Below, one piece after another: positions 7,632 to 13,493 of a DNA stretch of 13,493 nucleotides. The DNA lies in the NCBI GenBank assembly GCA_900754615.1, contig CAAEDN010000108.1:1-13493 (forward strand), read 5' to 3'. Each line of letters begins with the position of its first letter. Position 1 is the first letter of the stretch. The notes beneath the pieces were generated by a model. That model made no database searches. It was given only the letters and a program-made list of their open reading frames with translations, and was not told the origin of the DNA. The position numbers and the translations under genes were made by a program. The DNA comes from an uncultured Holdemanella sp. (GTDB lineage: Bacteria; Bacillota_I; Bacilli_A; Erysipelotrichales; Erysipelotrichaceae).

Positions 7632-7696
7632 TTTATATTCCTACCTTTCTCTGTATGCAAATCAAAAATTAAAATATTACGTCGATCACTTTCCAT
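7628..7696 (-). CDS. Possible 22-codon leader ORF overlapping the binding-protein start
   Basis: Between the T-box terminator and the binding-protein gene there is an ATG frame of 22 codons, starting MESDRRN and ending GRNIK. AGAAGGG (7707-7713) lies 10 bases upstream of its ATG. Its TGA shares the ATGA of the binding-protein start. It carries three Arg codons (CGA, CGT, AGG). It would be translated only after T-box antitermination and could couple translation into the binding-protein gene. A frame this short can arise by chance in AT-rich DNA, and the binding-protein gene has its own ribosome binding site within it, so this is only a candidate. Confidence 0.25.
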   Translation of the reverse strand: MESDRRNILIFDLHTEKGRNIK

Positions 7697-7715
7697 TCAC
7701 ACACATCCCTTCTAT

Positions 7716-7744
7716 AAAAAAAACGACCAATAAAAATTGGACGT
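7716..7744 (-). terminator. T-box-controlled intrinsic terminator
   Basis: On the minus strand, ACG plus CCAAT pairs with ATTGG plus CGT (7736-7744 with 7723-7731) around a 4-base loop, with one internal mismatch (7726/7741). Eight T follow (7716-7723). Uncharged tRNA binding should shift CCAAT into the antiterminator and allow transcription of the transporter genes. Confidence 0.9.
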
Positions 7745-7940
7745 TGTATACGCGGTACCACCAAATTTCCATCTGCCTATACAGATGACACCTCATTCTT
7801 AACGCGAATTCACGATTTAGCCTCAAATATTCGACCAAATAACTCCAAGACACGTTCCAAAAGATTTTACAATAACTTTCACCAACCGTTATCTCTCTTA
7901 AGAAAAATTACTTTTGTACTTCTTCTTTTCCTTGTTTATG
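7716..7940 (-). ncRNA. T-box riboswitch leader (tRNA-sensing) of the amino acid transporter operon
   Basis: The minus strand reads as a full T-box leader. Stem I has a loop-E motif with AGTA (7917-7920) facing GAA (7855-7857), closed by CAAAAG/CTTTTG (7911-7916 and 7858-7863). Above it come AGAGAG (7892-7897 region) and the apical GGTTGGTGAAAG (7876-7887). Stem III is CATCTG/CAGATG (7782-7787 and 7770-7775). The T-box sequence TGGTACCGCG is at 7751-7760, with the bulge TGGT, which pairs with a tRNA ending ACCA. The antiterminator AAATTTGG (7761-7768) pairs with CCAATTT (7734-7740). The same CCAAT is used by the terminator, so the two structures exclude each other. By alignment with the glyQS loop-E register, the specifier would be GTG (Val, 7851-7853), followed by T rather than the usual purine. 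Reading one base earlier gives CGT (Arg). The amino acid is therefore uncertain. Confidence 0.93.
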
Positions 7941-7946
7941 TAAAAT

Positions 7947-7974
7947 ATTATATTCGTTTTCTGTAAAATTGCAA
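7947..7974 (-). promoter_or_regulatory. Promoter of the T-box leader and amino acid transporter operon
   Basis: On the minus strand, -35 TTGCAA (7969-7974) and a consensus -10 TATAAT (7947-7952) are separated by 16 bp. Transcription would begin at about 7940, just before the first strand of T-box Stem I. The rest of the gap up to the HPt terminator (7975-8013) is AT-rich, with no other feature seen. Confidence 0.75.
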
Positions 7975-8013
7975 CATTAATTTGAAATTATTTTACATTT
8001 ATTTACATTACAC

Positions 8014-8039
8014 AAAAAAAGCTTCCCTCTACGGAAAGC
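8014..8039 (-). terminator. Intrinsic terminator of the HPt gene
   Basis: On the minus strand, GCTTTCC pairs with GGGAAGC (8033-8039 and 8021-8027, one G-T pair) around a 5-base loop, followed by seven T (8014-8020). It lies 11 bases after the HPt stop and separates that gene from the T-box operon. Confidence 0.88.
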
Positions 8040-8050
8040 AGTCTTCTTAT

Positions 8051-8407
8051 TTACTTTTGTTTGGAAAACTCATTTAAAGCTTCCATTGTTTTTTCATATT
8101 GCTTTTTTACTTCACCAAACAGTTGTATTCCTTCATCTAAATTACCAGCACGTAAGCTTTCGGTAATATCAAAGCTAGGCTTATACAAATGATCAAATCC
8201 TAAATTCATGCATACACCCTTTAATGTATGTGCTGCACGAAATGCAATCTCCACTTGTTTTTCATTCAACGCCGTTTCCAATTCTTGAAAACTTGTATCC
8301 TCTTTAAACTTCAAAGCAAATTTTTTTATCATTGACTCACTAGGCAAACGTTTAATAACATCCTGATAATTTGCGCCCATCTTTTTATAACATTCTTCTA
8401 TCGTCAT
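8051..8407 (-). CDS. Histidine phosphotransfer (HPt) domain protein
   Basis: A 118-aa protein, predicted all-helical and cytosolic, consisting of a single HPt domain. The phosphate-accepting histidine is H60 in AFRAAHTLKGVCMNLGF (55-71), which matches the HPt consensus AHxLKGxxxxxG. HPt proteins carry phosphate between receiver domains in multistep His-Asp phosphorelays. Here no histidine kinase or response regulator is encoded nearby, so its partners are elsewhere in the genome. Standalone HPt proteins are less common in Firmicutes than in Proteobacteria. AGGAG (8416-8420) lies 8 bases upstream of the ATG. The gene has its own terminator and probably its own promoter. Confidence 0.93.
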   Translation of the reverse strand: MTIEECYKKMGANYQDVIKRLPSESMIKKFALKFKEDTSFQELETALNEKQVEIAFRAAHTLKGVCMNLGFDHLYKPSFDITESLRAGNLDEGIQLFGEVKKQYEKTMEALNEFSKQK

Positions 8408-8439
8408 GTTTTAGTCTCCTATAATATAACTATATACTT

Positions 8440-8470
8440 ATTATATTGTTTAATTAAAGTATTTATACAA
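8440..8470 (-). promoter_or_regulatory. Candidate promoter of the HPt gene
   Basis: On the minus strand, TATAAT (8440-8445) is preceded by TTGTAT (8465-8470) at a long 19-bp spacing. The region is extremely AT-rich, so other -10-like boxes exist. A promoter is expected here because a strong terminator (8511-8533) lies just upstream of the gene. Confidence 0.45.
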
Positions 8471-8510
8471 TCAATTACATTCTATAATCTAACCCATAAA
8501 AAATCAATAT

Positions 8511-8533
8511 AAAAAGGAAGTGAAACACTTCCT
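8511..8533 (-). terminator. Intrinsic terminator of the dehydrogenase-ACT-UPF0210 operon
   Basis: On the minus strand, AGGAAGTG pairs perfectly with CACTTCCT (8526-8533 and 8515-8522) around a 3-base loop, followed by TTTTTA. It lies 2 bases beyond the stop codon of the UPF0210 gene. Confidence 0.9.
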
Positions 8534-8535
8534 CA

Positions 8536-9891
8536 TTAATTCTTTAATGCTTGTAATGGAGCTGGAATTCTTCCACCACGATTAATCATAACGTCATTTG
8601 AAATTTGAGAAATTGGCATAACAGGACCTGCGCCTAATAAACCACCAAAATCTAATTCATCTCCAACATTTTTACCAATCGCAGGGATAACACGAACAGC
8701 TGTAGTTTTTGTGTTAACCATACCGATTGCCGCTTCATCCGCAATAATTCCTGAAATAACACTCGCACTTGTTTCACCTGGAATTACAATCATATCCAAG
8801 CCAACACTACATACAGCTGTCATAGCTTCCAATTTTTCTAATTTTAAAGCGCCCGTTCTAGCTGCATGAATCATACCCGCATCTTCACTTACTGGAATAA
8901 AAGCACCAGATAATCCACCTACATTACTTGTTGCCATAACGCCACCTTTTTTAACTGCATCATTCAACATAGCTAAGCATGCTGTAGTACCGTAAGCACC
9001 ACATGTTTCCAATCCCATTTCTTCTAGAATATAGGCAACACTATCACCAACAGCTGGAGTTGGAGCTAAAGATAAGTCTACGATTCCAAATGGAACTCCC
9101 AACTTTTCACTCGCAACTGTGCCAACTAACTGACCCATACGTGTGATTTTAAAAGCTGTTCGCTTAATCAAATCTGCAATTTGATCCATACGCAATGATT
9201 TATCTGCCTTGCTTAATACGGCACGAACCACACCTGGTCCAGATACACCAACATTAATTACACAGTCTGCTTCTCCAACACCATGGAAGGCACCTGCCAT
9301 AAATGGATTGTCTTCCGGAGCATTACAGAATACAACTAATTTTGCCGCACCTAAACAATTTTCATCCTTTGTATATTCAGCACAGCTTTTAACAATACGG
9401 CCCATCTGTGCGACTGCATCCATATTGATACCTGCTTTTGTGCTACCTACATTGACGCTTGCACATACATGTTGTGTTTTAGCCAATGCTTCTGGAATTG
9501 ATTCAATTAATTCTTTATCTCCAGCTGCATAACCTTTTTGCACCAACGCAGAATATCCACCAATAAAATCTACACCTAACTTTTGTGCACAACGCTCTAA
9601 AGTCAGGGCATATTCAACTGGGTTTCCGCCTGAACAAGCCACTAACATCGCAATAGGTGTTACACTAATTCGTTTATTTACAACAGGAATACCATACGTT
9701 TTACTAAAATCATTACCTACATTAACCAAGTCTTTCGCTAAACGGCAAATCTTTTCTTCCACTTTTTGACATGACACATGAATATCTGGATCCATACAAT
9801 CCAATAAGCTAATACCCATTGTAATTGTACGAATATCTAAATATTCCTCATCAATCATCTTAATAGTTTCTAAAATTTCACTTGTCTGCAT
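8536..9891 (-). CDS. UPF0210 (DUF711) family protein
   Basis: A 451-aa cytosolic protein that matches the UPF0210/DUF711 family over its full length. Features I recognise are the N-terminal ETIKMIDEEYLDIRTITMGISLLDC, a glycine-rich middle (GGLSGAFIPVSEDAGM), and the conserved end GGRIPAPLQALKN. The family has a fold related to pyruvate formate-lyase-type barrels but lacks the glycyl-radical motif, and its biochemical role is not established. It is almost always paired with a small ACT-domain protein, as here, 12 bp upstream. GAGGT lies 7 bases before the ATG. The likely model is a metabolic enzyme or sensor controlled by the ACT partner. It is the last gene of the operon. Confidence 0.93.
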   Translation of the reverse strand: MQTSEILETIKMIDEEYLDIRTITMGISLLDCMDPDIHVSCQKVEEKICRLAKDLVNVGNDFSKTYGIPVVNKRISVTPIAMLVACSGGNPVEYALTLERCAQKLGVDFIGGYSALVQKGYAAGDKELIESIPEALAKTQHVCASVNVGSTKAGINMDAVAQMGRIVKSCAEYTKDENCLGAAKLVVFCNAPEDNPFMAGAFHGVGEADCVINVGVSGPGVVRAVLSKADKSLRMDQIADLIKRTAFKITRMGQLVGTVASEKLGVPFGIVDLSLAPTPAVGDSVAYILEEMGLETCGAYGTTACLAMLNDAVKKGGVMATSNVGGLSGAFIPVSEDAGMIHAARTGALKLEKLEAMTAVCSVGLDMIVIPGETSASVISGIIADEAAIGMVNTKTTAVRVIPAIGKNVGDELDFGGLLGAGPVMPISQISNDVMINRGGRIPAPLQALKN

Positions 9892-9903
9892 ACGAATACC
9901 TCA

Positions 9904-10173
9904 TTAAATCTTGTGCATAGAATTGAAAATATCCTGATGCATGCAACGAATGACTAAATCCTTTTCTTTTCCTAAGACTTCCATCTTATCCGCAAATTCA
10001 TTTAAAGGAATACTCATCTCATCAATATCCACGATCATTGTCATCGTAAATATAGAATCTACAATTGTTTGTGTTACATCTAACACATTCAAATTGTGGT
10101 CTGCACATTCATTTGCAATCATCGCCAAAATACCGACCTTGTCTTGTCCAATTACACTAATAACTGCCTTCAT
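9904..10173 (-). CDS. ACT domain-containing protein (UPF0237 type)
   Basis: An 89-aa protein that is one ACT domain plus a short tail. The opening KAVISVIGQDKVGILAMIANECADHNLNVLDVTQTI is the typical first strand-helix-strand, with the ligand-binding glycine in DKVGI. The conserved tail contains MHQDIFNSMHKI. ACT domains bind amino acids or related ligands and regulate partner enzymes. This subfamily is the standard neighbour of UPF0210 proteins and is remotely related to the glycine cleavage repressor GcvR. AAGGAG lies upstream of the ATG. It sits 15 bp after the 161-aa gene and 12 bp before UPF0210, so it is certainly co-transcribed. Confidence 0.94.
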   Translation of the reverse strand: MKAVISVIGQDKVGILAMIANECADHNLNVLDVTQTIVDSIFTMTMIVDIDEMSIPLNEFADKMEVLGKEKDLVIRCMHQDIFNSMHKI

Positions 10174-10188
10174 AATATTTTCTCCTTC

Positions 10189-10674
10189 TTACAATTTAAT
10201 TTCGCATTTCTCATAACGAATAAGCTCATATGGTTCATACGCATCCTGGATTCCCTGCACATTCACATCATATTCACTTGGCATAAAGGATACCTCATTT
10301 TGTTGATTTAGACAATCCTTAATGATTTGACTCTGCTCTTTTGTCAAAGTTTTTGACTTTTTAAAACAAATTTCATTTGCCTTATTCACTAAAATAATAT
10401 CAACATCTAAACAATCTGTCGCAAACAAATGATCTTTCCAGTCACATTCCTGAACATTGAAATAAAAATCACTGTTATCAATATCTCCACCTTCAAGTAC
10501 AAATATCGCGATATCATTTGTGTAACAAAAATGAAGATCGATCCCACTATTCAACATTTCAATTTCCTCCTGTGTCCAATCTTCATCTTTTATTACTAAC
10601 ATAAAACGGTTTTCTACATAGTCCATGATGGCACCTAAATCGATGTCATACGCAAATTTTTCTTTATTACTCAT
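10189..10674 (-). CDS. Unrecognised acidic 161-aa protein
   Basis: I do not recognise this protein. It is soluble-looking, with no signal peptide or membrane segment, and rich in Asp and Glu. It has five cysteines and several aromatic clusters (FYFNVQECDW, YEPYELIRYE). It lies between the aldehyde dehydrogenase gene (16 bp) and the ACT gene (15 bp), so it belongs to the operon. The start is uncertain. The ATG at 10674 has no clear ribosome binding site and may rely on coupling. The next in-frame ATG is residue 17 (MDYVEN), which also has only a weak site. It could be a small accessory or binding protein for the ACT/UPF0210 pair or for the dehydrogenases. Nothing in the sequence decides this. 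Confidence 0.75.
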   Translation of the reverse strand: MSNKEKFAYDIDLGAIMDYVENRFMLVIKDEDWTQEEIEMLNSGIDLHFCYTNDIAIFVLEGGDIDNSDFYFNVQECDWKDHLFATDCLDVDIILVNKANEICFKKSKTLTKEQSQIIKDCLNQQNEVSFMPSEYDVNVQGIQDAYEPYELIRYEKCEIKL

Positions 10675-10690
10675 ACATTTATTATAAAGA

Positions 10691-12037
10691 TTATCTTAAG
10701 AAAAAGCGAATCAATTTCTCATTGATTTTTGTATAAGGCTGATATCGCATTGGCAAATCAATCATACGCTTTTTATCTACAATACTTTTTGTATGACTAA
10801 ATGTTTCAAACCCACGCTTTCCATGATAAGATCCCATACCACTTTCACCTATACCACCAAATCCCATATTGCTCGTAGCCAAATGAATCACGACATCATT
10901 AATACAGCCACCACCAAATGAAACTTCACGAATCACTTTTTTAGATACCTGCTTATTATTTGTGAAAATATATAAAGCTAATGGGCTTGGCATAGAATTA
11001 ATTTTATCAATGATTGAATCTAAATTTGAATATGTTAGAATTGGCATAATTGGTCCAAATATCTCTTCCTGCATAACAGAATCTGACCAATTCACACGAT
11101 CCATTACAGTAGGTTCAATTTGTAGATTATGATGTTTTCCACCATAAACAATCTTATCCAAGTCAATCAAACTTAGAATTCTCTTATAATGTTTTTCACT
11201 AATAATATAACCATAATCATCTAAACTTACGTATTGACGCTTTATTTCTGATATTACACACTCGATAAAACGATCCTTTATTGATTCATGCACCAATATA
11301 TAGTCAGGTGCTACACAAGTCTGTCCACAATTTAAATATTTACCAAACACAATCCTTCGAGCGGCCAATTTTATATCTGCATCTTTATCGACAATACACG
11401 GACTTTTTCCACCCAATTCTAAAGTAACTGGAGTTAAATATTGACTTGCCTTATTCATCACAATTTTTCCAACACGTTTTGATCCTGTATAGAAAATATA
11501 GTCAAACTTTGAGTCTAATAATTTAGAACTCACTTCACTATCTCCAAGTACACAAGCCACATATTCTGGATCAAAATATTCTTCAATCATATCGCTAATA
11601 ACTTGCGATGTATACGGACTAAATTCACTAGGCTTTAATACAACTGTATTTCCTGCTGCAAGTGCATCTATCAATGGATCAATAGACAATAAAAAAGGAT
11701 AGTTCCAAGGACTAATCACTAACACCACACCATAAGGACTTGGCTTTTCATAGCTGCGTGACAAAAATTGTGATAAAGGTGTATACACTGTCTTTTCTTT
11801 TGAAAATTTACGGATATGCTTTTCCATATAAGTTAACTCACTTAAAGCTAACCCAACTTCACACATATAGGTTTCAAAATTTGATTTTCCCACATCCCTT
11901 TTAATTGCTTCATTGATTCGATCTTCATAAGCTAAAATTGCCTTTTTTAAAGTTTTTAAGGCATTTACCCTAAAATCTAATTTTATGGTTTTATGCTGAT
12001 TATAAAATTCTCTTTGTTTTAAAACAATTGGATCCAT
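10691..12037 (-). CDS. Aldehyde dehydrogenase, class 3-like
   Basis: A 448-aa NAD(P)-dependent aldehyde dehydrogenase, the length of class 3/YwdH-type enzymes. Visible residues are N112 in PWNYP, K135 in LKPSE (cofactor), TGSKRVGK (184-191), the general base E207 in LELGGKSP, and nucleophile C241 in NCGQTCVAPDY. It oxidises an aldehyde to the acid. The start is the ATG at 12037, with GGAGG 7 bases upstream. A TTG two codons earlier would lie almost on top of that site, so I reject it. The gene begins 2 bp after the alcohol dehydrogenase stop, and its ribosome binding site is inside that gene. Together the two could take an alcohol to an acid, or the reverse. The C-terminus is basic and aromatic (RYQPYTKINEKLIRFFLR). 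The physiological substrate is unknown. Confidence 0.94.
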   Translation of the reverse strand: MDPIVLKQREFYNQHKTIKLDFRVNALKTLKKAILAYEDRINEAIKRDVGKSNFETYMCEVGLALSELTYMEKHIRKFSKEKTVYTPLSQFLSRSYEKPSPYGVVLVISPWNYPFLLSIDPLIDALAAGNTVVLKPSEFSPYTSQVISDMIEEYFDPEYVACVLGDSEVSSKLLDSKFDYIFYTGSKRVGKIVMNKASQYLTPVTLELGGKSPCIVDKDADIKLAARRIVFGKYLNCGQTCVAPDYILVHESIKDRFIECVISEIKRQYVSLDDYGYIISEKHYKRILSLIDLDKIVYGGKHHNLQIEPTVMDRVNWSDSVMQEEIFGPIMPILTYSNLDSIIDKINSMPSPLALYIFTNNKQVSKKVIREVSFGGGCINDVVIHLATSNMGFGGIGESGMGSYHGKRGFETFSHTKSIVDKKRMIDLPMRYQPYTKINEKLIRFFLR

Positions 12038-12039
12038 GC

Positions 12040-13242
12040 TCAATCCTCCACTACTAAATCATACACTTTTTCTAACTCTTTTACACCCCACAAAACAGGA
12101 ACTGGATACAATGGATTGGCTTCATAATCTGCATAAAGAGCCAATTCGTGTATATCTGATTTCTTCAATTCACTAAATGTAGATGGAATGCCAAAATGCT
12201 TCTTCATTAAAGCAATTTGTTCTATAAAACGCTCAGCACCAACTTTATAAGAATCCTTCGCCTTACAGATGCCACAATACAAAGCCATTTCATAGAGTTT
12301 CTTATACACACTGTCTCCATATTGTTTCAACACAACATCCAATAATGTTGCATTGGCTAAGCCATGCGCAATATTATATTTTCCTCCTAAAGAGTGGGCA
12401 ATCGCATGTACATATCCTACATAAGATACAGTAAAAGCATGACCTGCATAATAAGCTGCATCTAGCATATGGCTTCTTGCCTCTAAATCATTTCCGTTTT
12501 CATATACTTTATATATATTTTCAAAGATAAGCTTCGTTGCCTTTAGAGCATATTCACGCGTCTTTTTTGTCGTTGAATTTCCAATATATGCTTCAACTGC
12601 ATGTGTTAAGGCATCCATCCCCGTACATGCCGTAATAAATGGAGGTAAAGACAAGGTGGGCTTAGGGTCTAAAACCGCATAATCCGGAATCAAATTAAAA
12701 TCATTAATCGCATATTTATGTCGTGTTTTTGAATCAACAATTACAGCTGCCAAAGTCGTTTCACTTCCTGTTCCAGCTGTCGTTGGTACACAAATCAACA
12801 ACGGTAACTTCTTCCATATCTTCAATATACCCTCCATCTTTGATAGTGGTTTCTTAGGACGAGCAATTCTTGCTCCAACTGCCTTAGCACAATCCATACT
12901 GGAGCCTCCGCCAAACCCAATTAACGCCTGACAATGAGAAGATAAATATATATTTCGAGCTTCTTCTACATTATCACTTGTTGGATTCGCTACCGTCTTA
13001 TCATAAATGACATATTCAATAGAATGATGATTTAAGTGTTCACACATACGATTTAATATACCCAATTGATGTACTGTAGAATCCGTAATAATCATAACCT
13101 TAGTAATACGATTTTTCATACATACATGAGAAATCAAAGATGTACTCTTTAATATATCTGGAGTTCGATAAGGCAAAACAGGAATCACAAGTTTAAAACA
13201 ATTCTGAAAAATTCGACAATATATTTTCTTGAACGTATTCAT
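12040..13242 (-). CDS. Iron-containing alcohol dehydrogenase
   Basis: A 400-aa group III metal-dependent alcohol dehydrogenase. GGGSSMD (111-117) binds NAD(P). PTTAGTGSE (154-162) is the family signature. The metal ligands by analogy with FucO are D210 and H214 in GMDALTHAVEAYIG, H283 in HAIAHSLGG, and H293 in AHGLANA. It interconverts an alcohol and an aldehyde in the cytosol. The start is set at the ATG at 13242, which has GGAGG 6 bases upstream. A frame from 13284 would add 14 residues without any ribosome binding site, and that ATG lies within the likely promoter. The N-terminus (MNTFKKIYCRIFQ) matches the YCR.FQ opening of one clade of this family. First gene of the operon. Confidence 0.94.
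   Translation of the reverse strand: MNTFKKIYCRIFQNCFKLVIPVLPYRTPDILKSTSLISHVCMKNRITKVMIITDSTVHQLGILNRMCEHLNHHSIEYVIYDKTVANPTSDNVEEARNIYLSSHCQALIGFGGGSSMDCAKAVGARIARPKKPLSKMEGILKIWKKLPLLICVPTTAGTGSETTLAAVIVDSKTRHKYAINDFNLIPDYAVLDPKPTLSLPPFITACTGMDALTHAVEAYIGNSTTKKTREYALKATKLIFENIYKVYENGNDLEARSHMLDAAYYAGHAFTVSYVGYVHAIAHSLGGKYNIAHGLANATLLDVVLKQYGDSVYKKLYEMALYCGICKAKDSYKVGAERFIEQIALMKKHFGIPSTFSELKKSDIHELALYADYEANPLYPVPVLWGVKELEKVYDLVVED
12045..12049 (-). promoter_or_regulatory. Ribosome binding site fixing the aldehyde dehydrogenase start
   Basis: A perfect GGAGG lies 7 bases upstream of the ATG at 12037. Relative to the TTG at 12043 it leaves only 1 base, too close for initiation, so the protein starts MDPIVL. 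Confidence 0.85.
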
Positions 13243-13248
13243 AAAGCG

Positions 13249-13253
13249 CCTCC
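13249..13253 (-). promoter_or_regulatory. Ribosome binding site fixing the alcohol dehydrogenase start
   Basis: GGAGG lies 6 bases upstream of the ATG at 13242. The upstream in-frame ATG at 13284 follows GTGAACAA, with no Shine-Dalgarno match. Confidence 0.88.
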
Positions 13254-13273
13254 ACTTAGTTAACTTTGTATAC

Positions 13274-13300
13274 TTTATATTCATTTGTTCACTTTGTTAA
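13274..13300 (-). promoter_or_regulatory. Candidate promoter of the dehydrogenase operon
   Basis: On the minus strand, TTAACA (13295-13300) and TATAAA (13274-13279) form a possible -35/-10 pair with a short 15-bp spacer. A promoter must lie between the upstream terminator (13305-13332) and the start at 13242, and this is the best candidate. Two tandem 9-bp repeats, TTTGTTCAC and TTTGTTAAC (13284-13301, plus strand), and the palindrome AGTTAACT (13258-13265) flank it and could be regulator sites. Confidence 0.35.
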
Positions 13301-13304
13301 CCAT

Positions 13305-13332
13305 AAAAAATATGGACACATTCATGTCCATA
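13305..13332 (-). terminator. Intrinsic terminator of the Rpn-type gene
   Basis: On the minus strand, TATGGACA pairs perfectly with TGTCCATA (13325-13332 and 13311-13318) around a 6-base loop, followed by six T (13305-13310). It lies 3 bases after the stop codon of the partial gene at the window edge. Confidence 0.88.
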
Positions 13333-13335
13333 GCT

Positions 13336-13493
13336 TTATGCTTTCATCAATAGCCTTTCAATCGGCTCTTCACTTACTGAGAAGATGGATGCGATACTTG
13401 AAATACTGAATCCCTTGTCCATCATTTTTTGATACATCTCAAGTTCTTTTTTCTCGCTGCCTTGTTCAATTCCTTGTTCGATTCCTTGTTCGA
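13336..13493 (-). CDS. C-terminal fragment of an Rpn/PD-(D/E)XK nuclease-type transposase protein
   Basis: A 51-codon reading frame enters from the right edge and ends at TAA (13336-13338). It begins with a repeated E-Q-G-I motif and continues SEKKELEMYQKMMDKGF, then SISSIASIFSVSEEPIERLLMKA. The EQGIEQG repeat, followed by a helix and a small helix-turn-helix-like end (IASIFSVSEEPIERLL), is the typical C-terminus of Rpn family recombination-promoting nucleases, annotated as putative transposases in Firmicutes. The nuclease core lies outside the window, so catalytic residues cannot be checked. A terminator follows directly, so the gene ends normally and is cut only by the window edge. Confidence 0.75.
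   Translation of the reverse strand, partial: EQGIEQGIEQGSEKKELEMYQKMMDKGFSISSIASIFSVSEEPIERLLMKA
13461..13493. repeat. 12-bp tandem repeat encoding the EQGI motif
   Basis: The unit CTTGTTCRATTC occurs at 13461-13472 and 13473-13484, with a partial copy (9 of 12 bases) at 13485-13493. The two full copies differ at one base. The array probably continues to the right. In the minus-strand frame each unit encodes a four-residue E-Q-G-I repeat, so copy-number change would keep the reading frame. Confidence 0.85.

Noticed and set aside
9209..9532. 107-codon open frame on the plus strand
   Set aside because: It lies wholly opposite the well-supported UPF0210 gene and its translation resembles no family I know, so it is a shadow frame.
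8536..9891. UPF0210 as a glycyl-radical enzyme
   Set aside because: The fold family is related to pyruvate formate-lyase, but no C-terminal glycyl-radical motif is present and no activase gene is nearby.
12038..12043. TTG start for the aldehyde dehydrogenase, two codons upstream of the ATG
   Set aside because: GGAGG is only 1 base from the TTG but 7 bases from the ATG at 12037.
13243..13284. Upstream in-frame ATG that would add 14 residues to the alcohol dehydrogenase
   Set aside because: It has no ribosome binding site and lies between the likely -35 and -10 boxes. The ATG at 13242 has GGAGG at ideal spacing and matches the family's usual N-terminus.
13461..13493. Short repeats as a possible CRISPR array
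   Set aside because: The units are 12 bp, directly adjacent with no spacers, and in frame with a protein repeat.

Overview
The window is AT-rich, densely packed bacterial DNA. Strong AGGAGG-type ribosome binding sites, a T-box leader, intrinsic terminators and lipoprotein-type binding proteins point to a low-GC Firmicute (Bacillota). The protein mix (UPF0210/ACT pair, iron alcohol dehydrogenase, EQG-repeat Rpn-type protein) would suit an Erysipelotrichia-like gut bacterium, but that placement is inference. Apart from a tRNA-Glu at the left edge, every gene is on the minus strand, so transcription runs right to left.

Layout in transcription order. (a) 13493-13305: the C-terminal end of an Rpn/PD-(D/E)XK-type protein with a 12-bp repeat array, closed by a terminator. 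(b) 13242-8511: a probable five-gene operon of iron alcohol dehydrogenase, aldehyde dehydrogenase, an unrecognised 161-aa acidic protein, an ACT-domain protein and a UPF0210 protein, ending in a strong terminator. (c) 8470-8014: a single gene for an orphan HPt phosphotransfer protein with its own terminator. (d) 7974-3791: a promoter and T-box leader controlling a polar amino acid ABC transporter (binding protein, permease, ATPase), then a PLP aminotransferase and a small lipoprotein. (e) 3766-3146: a metallophosphoesterase. (f) 3174-124: an operon of GntR/UTRA regulator, ROK kinase and MATE exporter. Its promoter lies inside the 3' end of the phosphoesterase gene and carries a palindromic operator. 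(g) A tRNA-Glu on the plus strand converges on this operon, with back-to-back terminators at 88-153.

How the genes work together: the T-box senses uncharged tRNA and releases expression of an amino acid importer and an aminotransferase when one amino acid is scarce. The GntR repressor probably controls itself, the kinase and the exporter together. The alcohol and aldehyde dehydrogenases form a two-step oxidoreductase pair, and the ACT/UPF0210 pair travels behind them.

The main points for a second look are the unusual T-box specifier, a 22-codon reading frame between the T-box terminator and the binding-protein gene, the GntR-ROK-MATE combination with its operator, a ROK protein without the usual zinc cluster, and the unknown 161-aa protein. 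Two starts were moved downstream on ribosome-binding-site evidence (aldehyde and alcohol dehydrogenase). I see no CRISPR array, prophage or complete insertion sequence.
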